DNA of 64,000 bases from the NCBI RefSeq assembly GCF_018334155.1, contig NZ_JAGXTP010000002.1:372001-436000 (forward strand), in the 5' to 3' direction. The notes beneath the pieces were generated by a model, which was not told the DNA's origin, ran no database searches, and was given only the letters and a program-made list of their open reading frames with translations. Both the position numbers and the translations under genes were made by a program. The DNA is from Devosia litorisediminis. Lineage in GTDB: Bacteria; Pseudomonadota; Alphaproteobacteria; Rhizobiales; Devosiaceae. Shown one piece after another: positions 58,954 through 64,000 of this stretch. Each line of letters opens with the position of its first letter. Within the stretch, counting starts at the first letter, position 1.

Positions 58954-59973
58954 ATGACGGATAAGACGACCATGACCGACAACATGATGACCTCACTGGG
59001 GCTGGATCGACCAGAGAGCGGCGACGATACCGTGGTGCCCTTCACCCTGGACAAGCTCGATACCCGTGGCCGCACCGTGCGACTGGGCGATGCGCTGGAC
59101 ACCATCTTGTCGCGCCACAACTATCCCGCCCCGGTTGCCCGCCTTTTGGGTGAAGCCGTGGTGCTGGCCGCGTTGATCGGATCCTCGCTCAAATTTGCCG
59201 GCAAGTTCATCATGCAGACCCAGACCGATGGTCCGGTGAACCTGATCGTGGTGGATTTTGACGCGCCTGACGGGCTGCGCGGCTATGCCCGCTTTGATCA
59301 CGACATGCTGGTCAAGGCTGCCGAAGAAGGCCGCACCAAGCCCGCCGAATTGCTGGGCAAGGGCCATCTGGCCATGACCATTGATCAGGGCGAACACATG
59401 GAGCGCTATCAGGGCATCGTGGCGCTGGAAGGCAATTCGCTCGAGGACGTCGCGCACACCTATTTCATGCAGTCCGAGCAGATCCCCACCCAGGTGCGGC
59501 TGGCCGTGGCCGAGTTCACCCAGAAGGGCGATCATCGTCCACACTGGCGCGCCGGCGGCATGCTGGTCCAGCATCTGCCCGAGCATGGCATGTCCCATAT
59601 TCCGGACCTGCCCGGCGATGGCGATTTCAGCAATCCCGAAACCGCTGATCCGCATTTCGAGGAAGATGACGGCTGGAACGAAGCCAAGGCCCTGATGGCC
59701 ACGCTCGATGATCTCGAACTGGCCGACCCCGAACTCAGCTCGGAGCGGCTGTTGTTCCGGCTCTATCACGAAACCGGTGTCCGCGTGTTCCCGCCCATGC
59801 CCGTCGTGGAGCGCTGCACCTGTTCGGCCGATCGCATCGAAGACATGTTGAGCACCAGCTTCACCGCCGAGGATCGCGAAGAAATGGCCGTCGATGGCGA
59901 AATCGAAGTGGTGTGCGAATTCTGCTCGACCGCCTACCACTTCAATCCGCATCAGTTCGACGTCAAAGACTGA
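58954..59973 (+). CDS. hslO: Redox-regulated chaperone Hsp33
   Basis: A 339-residue holdase chaperone switched on by oxidation. The N-terminal core contains RLGDALDTILSRHNYP and a GSSLKFAGKFIMQTQTDGPV block. The C-terminal zinc switch keeps its four Cys as CTC (ERCTCSADRI) and CEFC (VVCEFCSTAYHF), spaced as in the family. ATG 58954 is taken; ATG 58972 is a close alternative. Its position after argF is common in Hyphomicrobiales. A 14-bp stem-loop follows. Confidence 0.95.
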   Translation: MTDKTTMTDNMMTSLGLDRPESGDDTVVPFTLDKLDTRGRTVRLGDALDTILSRHNYPAPVARLLGEAVVLAALIGSSLKFAGKFIMQTQTDGPVNLIVVDFDAPDGLRGYARFDHDMLVKAAEEGRTKPAELLGKGHLAMTIDQGEHMERYQGIVALEGNSLEDVAHTYFMQSEQIPTQVRLAVAEFTQKGDHRPHWRAGGMLVQHLPEHGMSHIPDLPGDGDFSNPETADPHFEEDDGWNEAKALMATLDDLELADPELSSERLLFRLYHETGVRVFPPMPVVERCTCSADRIEDMLSTSFTAEDREEMAVDGEIEVVCEFCSTAYHFNPHQFDVKD

Positions 59974-59980
59974 CTGTCAA

Positions 59981-60019
59981 ACACGAGCGATGACTGCAAA
60001 TAACTGTCGTCGCTCGTGT
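59981..60019 (+). terminator. Stem-loop terminator after hslO
   Basis: ACACGAGCGATGAC at 59981-59994 pairs with 60006-60019 (one wobble) around an 11-base loop. The T-tract is weak (GTATTAAAG), so efficiency is uncertain. Confidence 0.6.
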
Positions 60020-60103
60020 ATTAAAGCCAGACCCGCCTTGCAAGTTGGCTAAATTTTGATCAGTATTTGATTTTTATATGTGTCCGGGCGGGGGGCATCT
60101 CAA

Positions 60104-60814
60104 GTGAACGCCGATCTGATGTCGACGATCGCTGCAATCCAGAAACAGACAGACAGAGTAAGCATTGGCGCAGTCTTGCGCGACGCATTTGGTGGCTATG
60201 GCTTTGATCGCTTCATGATCGCCGGCCTGCCCGTCGAAGGCGAGGATGTGCGCTCTGCAGTATTGCTCTCGGGCTGGCCCGAGGAATGGTTTGAGCGCTA
60301 TATGAGCCAGGGCTATGCCCAGATCGACCCGGTGGTGCGCCACTGTCTGAACACCACGCTGCCCTTTGCCTGGTCAGAAGCGCCGGTCGATCCCGAACTG
60401 GCACCCCAGATTGCCGTGCTGGCCCGCGAGGCCGCCGAGTATGGGCTTGAGGATGGCATCTGCGTGCCCGTGCATATCGAGGGTGGCCCCCGCGGCGGCG
60501 TGTCGCTGAGCGGGCGTGCGCAGACCGTGGATGAAAAGAGCCGGCTCGAACTGCACATGCTGGCGCTCTATGCCCACGGCCAGTTGCGCTACCTCACCGA
60601 TCAATTGCCACAGACCCGCACCATTACCGCGCGCGAAGCCGAAGTGCTCAAATGGGCCGCGACCGGCAAGACGGCCGCCGAAATTGCCATCATCACCGGG
60701 CTGACCGAGCGCACTGTCGCCCAGCATTGCGAAAATGCGCAGCGCCGCCTGGGCACCAGCAACCGCGTGCACACAGTCGTTGAAGCGATCCGCCACAAGC
60801 TGATCGCCATCTAA
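60104..60814 (+). CDS. LuxR-family regulator with autoinducer-binding domain (LuxR solo)
   Basis: A protein of about 236 residues. The N-terminal autoinducer-binding domain keeps the conserved residues of acyl-homoserine-lactone receptors: Trp and Tyr in EEWFERYMSQ, Asp-Pro in QIDPVVR, Trp in PFAWSEAP, and Gly in YGLEDGICVPVH. The C-terminal GerE helix-turn-helix runs from LTAREAEVLKWAATGKTAAEIA-like ITAREAEVLKWAATGK to TVAQHCENAQRRLG. No luxI synthase gene lies in the window. GTG 60104 has GGGGG upstream; ATG 60119 is possible. It precedes an exopolysaccharide-type glycosyltransferase gene on the same strand. Confidence 0.88.
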   Translation: MNADLMSTIAAIQKQTDRVSIGAVLRDAFGGYGFDRFMIAGLPVEGEDVRSAVLLSGWPEEWFERYMSQGYAQIDPVVRHCLNTTLPFAWSEAPVDPELAPQIAVLAREAAEYGLEDGICVPVHIEGGPRGGVSLSGRAQTVDEKSRLELHMLALYAHGQLRYLTDQLPQTRTITAREAEVLKWAATGKTAAEIAIITGLTERTVAQHCENAQRRLGTSNRVHTVVEAIRHKLIAI

Positions 60815-60888
60815 AGACGAGCCGGGCAAACCGGCCAGAACCGTGCCTGATCCAGACTGAATATCCACGCAGCTTTCGGGGGAGAGCG

Positions 60889-60975
60889 ATGCAGGTATAT
60901 CTCGTCGTCAGACCACACCATTACCGGTGCGCCAGGCGCAGCGGGCACCAGCGAAGACCCAGGCCGCCGCGCTGA
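60889..60975 (+). CDS. Possible small Arg-rich ORF (28 aa) upstream of the glycosyltransferase
   Basis: ATG 60889 follows GGGGGAG closely. The ORF encodes MQVYLVVRPHHYRC and a further 14 mostly Arg, Pro and His residues, and ends with TGA at 60973. It is in the same frame as the glycosyltransferase that begins at 60994. It may be a leader ORF, a false ORF, or the original start of a gene now interrupted. Confidence 0.25.
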   Translation: MQVYLVVRPHHYRCARRSGHQRRPRPPR

Positions 60976-60993
60976 GCGGGCGGTCGGCACATC

Positions 60994-62793
60994 GTGTCGG
61001 ACGCGCTTGACCTGATCAGGGTTGTGCTGGGCACGGCTTGCGTGGATGACGCGCAGGCGCGTGCACTGCTGGAAGATGCACTGCGAAGCGAAACCGATCC
61101 GCTGATCCATTGCGCCATCGTTTTCGGGATCAGCGAGGCCCTGGCCACCCAGCGCGCGGCGGACTGGGCCGGGCTGGCCTTCTTCGAGAAGGTGCCGCAG
61201 GGCCTGGTCGGCGAGATCGCGCCGATGCGACTGGAAAATCTGGCCGGGGTGCGCCTGTTCCGGATGCAGGTGCTGGACCGCGCTGTGGATTTCACCGCCC
61301 CCGACTTCCTGGGCTTTCTCAGGCTCAAGCGCCGCCTTAGGGAACGCCCGCCTCTGCGCCAGTCCATCTGCGTGCTGCCGCCCGCCGCACTGCGCGATTA
61401 TCTGACCAATCTCGCCGCGCCCGATCTGATCGTGGCCGCCCGACAGGGGCTGTCGCAGCGTTGGCCTTATGCGGTGGCTCAGATCGAACTCACCGGCCCC
61501 GCGCGCTGGAGTTTTGCCCTGGGCCTGTTGCTGCTGCTGACCATGGCCCTGTCGGCGCCCTTTATTGCCGAAACATGGCTCTTGCCGGTTGCGCTGGCCC
61601 TGTTGGTGGCGCCCGCAGCCATTCGATTGGCGGCGCTGAGCACGCCACAGCGTCCGCTGCCGCCGCCGCAACGGCCGCCCGACGAGGAACTGCCGATCTA
61701 TTCAATATTGATCCCGCTGCACAATGAGGCCGCCATGGTGCCCCAACTGTTTGCCGCCATGTGGGCGCTGGATTATCCGGCCGGTCGGCTCGACATCAAA
61801 TTCGTTGTCGAAGCCAGCTCTCACGCCACCATTGCGGTGGTGCAGGCACGGCTTGGCGATCCGCGCGTATCGCTGGTCACCGTGCCCGATGCCGCGCCCC
61901 GCACCAAACCCAAGGCGCTCGATTATGCGCTGCCGCTCTGCAAGGGTGAACATGTCGTGGTCTATGATGCCGAGGATATTCCTGATCCCGATCAACTCTG
62001 GAAGGCGGCGCTGCGCTTCCGCGAGCAGCCCGATCTGGCCTGCCAGCAGGCACGCCTGCTGATCGATAATGGCCATCGCGGCTGGCTGGCTGCCCTGTTT
62101 GCCGCCGAATATGCCGCGCTGTTCTCGGTGCTGCTGCCCGCTCTGGCGCGCTGGCGCCTGCCCATTCCGCTGGGGGGCACCTCCAACCATTTCCGTGTCG
62201 CCACGCTGCGCCAGATCGGCGGCTGGGATGCCTTCAATGTCACCGAAGATGCCGATCTGGGCATGCGGCTGGCGCGGCTGCGATTGCGGGTGGAGACGCT
62301 GGCCTCCAACACCCGCGAACACGCGCCGCTCAACCTGCGCAACTGGCGCGGTCAGCGCACGCGCTGGATGAAAGGCTGGATGCAGACCTTCATCGTCCAC
62401 AACCGCAATCCGGGCAGGCTGGTCGCCGAGATGGGCTGGGGCCCCACATTGGTGTTCGAGGTGCTGGTGCTCGGCATGATCGTGGCGCCGCTGCTCCATT
62501 GCGGGCTGACCATTGGTCTGGCGCTGCAACTGGCCATGGGCACGCCGCTGTTTGATGGTCGTAACTGGGCGGTGTTCTACTCCGGCGTTCTGGTGCTGGG
62601 CTACGCCAGCACCTTCGCCATCATCACGCTGGGCCTGGCCCGCACCAGAAACCTGCGCCTGCTGGGCACCCAATTGCTGCTGCCGGTCTACTGGCTGCTC
62701 ATCACCGGCGCGACCCTGAACGCCCTGCGCGAACTGCTGCAGCGCCCGTTCTACTGGTTCAAGACACCGCATGATCCGGTGGAGGGGGCGTAG
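60994..62793 (+). CDS. Membrane glycosyltransferase, family 2 (cellulose-synthase-like)
   Basis: A 599-residue processive-type glycosyltransferase. Residues 1 to about 165 form a soluble N-terminal domain. Two membrane helices follow (about 172-215). The catalytic domain then has PIYSILIPLHNEA, the Asp motif VVYDAEDIPDPDQLW, the acceptor-side TEDADLGMRL, and QRTRWMKGW. At least four membrane helices follow to the C-terminus. This is the layout of bacterial polysaccharide synthases; the polymer is not known. The start is GTG 60994. It follows the LuxR gene on the same strand and may be its target. Confidence 0.9.
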   Translation: MSDALDLIRVVLGTACVDDAQARALLEDALRSETDPLIHCAIVFGISEALATQRAADWAGLAFFEKVPQGLVGEIAPMRLENLAGVRLFRMQVLDRAVDFTAPDFLGFLRLKRRLRERPPLRQSICVLPPAALRDYLTNLAAPDLIVAARQGLSQRWPYAVAQIELTGPARWSFALGLLLLLTMALSAPFIAETWLLPVALALLVAPAAIRLAALSTPQRPLPPPQRPPDEELPIYSILIPLHNEAAMVPQLFAAMWALDYPAGRLDIKFVVEASSHATIAVVQARLGDPRVSLVTVPDAAPRTKPKALDYALPLCKGEHVVVYDAEDIPDPDQLWKAALRFREQPDLACQQARLLIDNGHRGWLAALFAAEYAALFSVLLPALARWRLPIPLGGTSNHFRVATLRQIGGWDAFNVTEDADLGMRLARLRLRVETLASNTREHAPLNLRNWRGQRTRWMKGWMQTFIVHNRNPGRLVAEMGWGPTLVFEVLVLGMIVAPLLHCGLTIGLALQLAMGTPLFDGRNWAVFYSGVLVLGYASTFAIITLGLARTRNLRLLGTQLLLPVYWLLITGATLNALRELLQRPFYWFKTPHDPVEGA

Positions 62794-62796
62794 ACG

Positions 62797-63867
62797 TCAG
62801 GCGTCAAACATCCCTAACCGCTGCCCATCCGCATCGAAGTAATGTGCGTTCTGCGCGGTAAACGCGATGTCGATGGTTTCGCCGAGTCTGTGCTGGGCCT
62901 TGCCGGAGGCTTGCACCAGCACGGTCTGGCCTGACGCCAGTTTGACGTAGATGAAGATCTCGCTGCCCAGATATTCGACCAGGGTGATGGTGCCGGTTGC
63001 GGTGCGGTCGCCGGTCGTACCGATGGTGAATTGTTCGGGGCGGATGCCCACCGAGAGCATGCCGGGGGCAACGGTGCCCAGAGGCAGGGCGATGTCGCCA
63101 AAATCGGGCAGATGGGCCTGACCGTCAGCATGGCTGGCCGCGATGATGTTCATCTTGGGCGAGCCGATAAAGGTGGCCACGAACTGGTTGCGCGGGAAAT
63201 TGTACAGCTCATAGGGCGTGCCGACCTGCTCGATATTGCCGCCGCGCAGCACCACAATTCGGGTCGCCATGGTCATGGCCTCGACCTGATCATGGGTGAC
63301 ATAGATCATGGTGGTGCCCAGCCGGTTGTAGAGCCCGGCCAGCTCGACGCGCATCTGCACCCGCAATTCGGCGTCGAGATTGGAGAGCGGTTCGTCGAAC
63401 AGGAACAGCTGCGGCTCGCGCACAATGGCCCGGCCAATGGCAACGCGCTGCTTCTGCCCGCCGGACAGCTGGCGCGGCTTGCGCTCGAGCAATTCCTCGA
63501 TCTGCAGAATTTTGGCGGCATCGGCGACCCGGCGGGCAATTTCGTCCTTGGGCATGCGTAGATTGCCCAGCCCGAAGGCGAGGTTCTTGCGCACGCTCAT
63601 ATGGGGGTAGAGCGCATAGCTCTGAAACACCATGGAGAGGTTGCGCTGGCTGGCGGGTAGATCGTTGACGATGCGATCGCCAATGGCAATCGTGCCGTCG
63701 GTGATCTCTTCAAGCCCGGCAATCATGCGCAGCAGGGTGGACTTGCCACAGCCTGAGGGTCCCACCAGCACGAGAAACTCGCCCGATTTGACCTCCAGAT
63801 TGACGCCATGGATGATCTCCAGACTGGAATAGGATTTGCGCACATCGCTGAGGGTGACGGAGGCCAT
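62797..63867 (-). CDS. Sugar ABC transporter ATP-binding protein (UgpC/MalK type), second system
   Basis: A 356-residue ATPase with Walker [10 protein letters not shown] near residue 37, signature [14 protein letters not shown], Walker [15 protein letters not shown], and switch His in [20 protein letters not shown]-fold regulatory domain follows from about residue 235. It is similar in layout to the ATPase at 32425-33510 but clearly a different gene. It lies downstream of a truncated permease gene at the window edge, separated by a palindromic repeat. The convergent glycosyltransferase ends three bases away. Confidence 0.95.
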   Translation of the reverse strand: MASVTLSDVRKSYSSLEIIHGVNLEVKSGEFLVLVGPSGCGKSTLLRMIAGLEEITDGTIAIGDRIVNDLPASQRNLSMVFQSYALYPHMSVRKNLAFGLGNLRMPKDEIARRVADAAKILQIEELLERKPRQLSGGQKQRVAIGRAIVREPQLFLFDEPLSNLDAELRVQMRVELAGLYNRLGTTMIYVTHDQVEAMTMATRIVVLRGGNIEQVGTPYELYNFPRNQFVATFIGSPKMNIIAASHADGQAHLPDFGDIALPLGTVAPGMLSVGIRPEQFTIGTTGDRTATGTITLVEYLGSEIFIYVKLASGQTVLVQASGKAQHRLGETIDIAFTAQNAHYFDADGQRLGMFDA

Positions 63868-63925
63868 GGGTTAGTCCTTGAAGAAAAGGGGGGTGGCTGG
63901 ATGGTGGACCAACCACCAGGCAGCA

Positions 63926-63957
63926 CCTCCCCCTCGATGGGGGAGGCGGGGAGGGGG
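63926..63957. repeat. GC-rich palindromic repeat, short copy
   Basis: CCTCCCCC at 63926-63933 pairs with GGGGGAGG at 63939-63946 around TCGAT, followed by GCGGGGAGGGG. It belongs with the elements at 46454-46566 and 30561-30600, and separates the ATPase gene from the upstream permease fragment. Confidence 0.65.
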
Positions 63958-63983
63958 TGCGGACATCCGAATGGGTGTGGCCA

Positions 63984-64000
63984 TCATTTCAGCCCGCTCA
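63984..64000 (-). CDS. C-terminal end of a sugar ABC permease gene (truncated by window)
   Basis: On the minus strand the last 17 bases read AGC GGG CTG AAA TGA in one frame, giving Ser-Gly-Leu-Lys-stop. That ending is common for MalG-like permeases, and the downstream gene is a MalK-type ATPase. Only this tail is visible, so the call is by context. Confidence 0.45.

Overview
The window is about 64 kb of GC-rich, gene-dense chromosome from an alphaproteobacterium. The ffs-dnaX-ybaB-recR block, a gcrA cell-cycle regulator, the def-fmt-truA and dapD/dapE neighbourhood, and many CUT1-type sugar transporters point to Hyphomicrobiales. A Devosia-like genus is my best guess, by inference only. I see no phage genes, insertion sequences, CRISPR arrays or tRNA genes. 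Most genes sit in short operons with ATGA-type overlaps.

Layout. 0-21 kb is mostly housekeeping: a partial TPR lipoprotein, an M17 aminopeptidase, a MarR-GNAT fusion with a repeat-rich operator, a GhrA-type reductase, a membrane-anchored cytochrome c, prephenate dehydratase, dapD, dapE, small membrane proteins, truA, fmt, def, rmuC, recR, ybaB, dnaX, the SRP RNA, a LOG-family protein, a flavin disulfide oxidoreductase and a PAS-GGDEF cyclase.

21-37.5 kb is a catabolic region centred on an IclR regulator. On the minus strand lie IclR, a fuconolactonase-like lactonase and a RhaM-type mutarotase, followed by a coupled operon: Gfo/Idh oxidoreductase, MaoC-like protein, CaiB-type CoA-transferase, solute-binding-fold protein without signal peptide, second MaoC protein and TIM-barrel protein. 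On the plus strand lie a complete sugar ABC importer, an enolase-superfamily dehydratase and a short-chain dehydrogenase. Together they resemble non-phosphorylative oxidation of a 6-deoxy-L-sugar (mutarotation, oxidation, lactone hydrolysis, dehydration, second oxidation), with a CoA-dependent branch that the standard pathway does not explain. A similar operator-like sequence lies in front of both the Gfo/Idh operon and the ABC operon.

37.5-46.5 kb holds a 40-residue membrane protein behind an FNR-type box, a structured leader with a 15-codon ORF before an ABC exporter, Ohr, a second SDR, a VOC dioxygenase-like protein, a zinc alcohol dehydrogenase with a ribosome-binding site buried in a terminator-like hairpin, a DUF924 protein, and divergent sugar kinase and mannitol/fructuronate dehydrogenase genes.

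46.5-53 kb is a minus-strand operon of N-formylglutamate-amidohydrolase-like hydrolase, amino acid permease, glutamine-synthetase-like ligase, aldehyde dehydrogenase and iron alcohol dehydrogenase. It fits a gamma-glutamyl route for an amine or amino alcohol. 53-64 kb carries PPK2 divergent from a PhoR-like kinase, gcrA, argD, argF, hslO, a LuxR solo, a large membrane glycosyltransferase and the ATPase of another sugar ABC system whose preceding permease is cut by the window end. GC-rich palindromic repeats occur at four or more intergenic positions.
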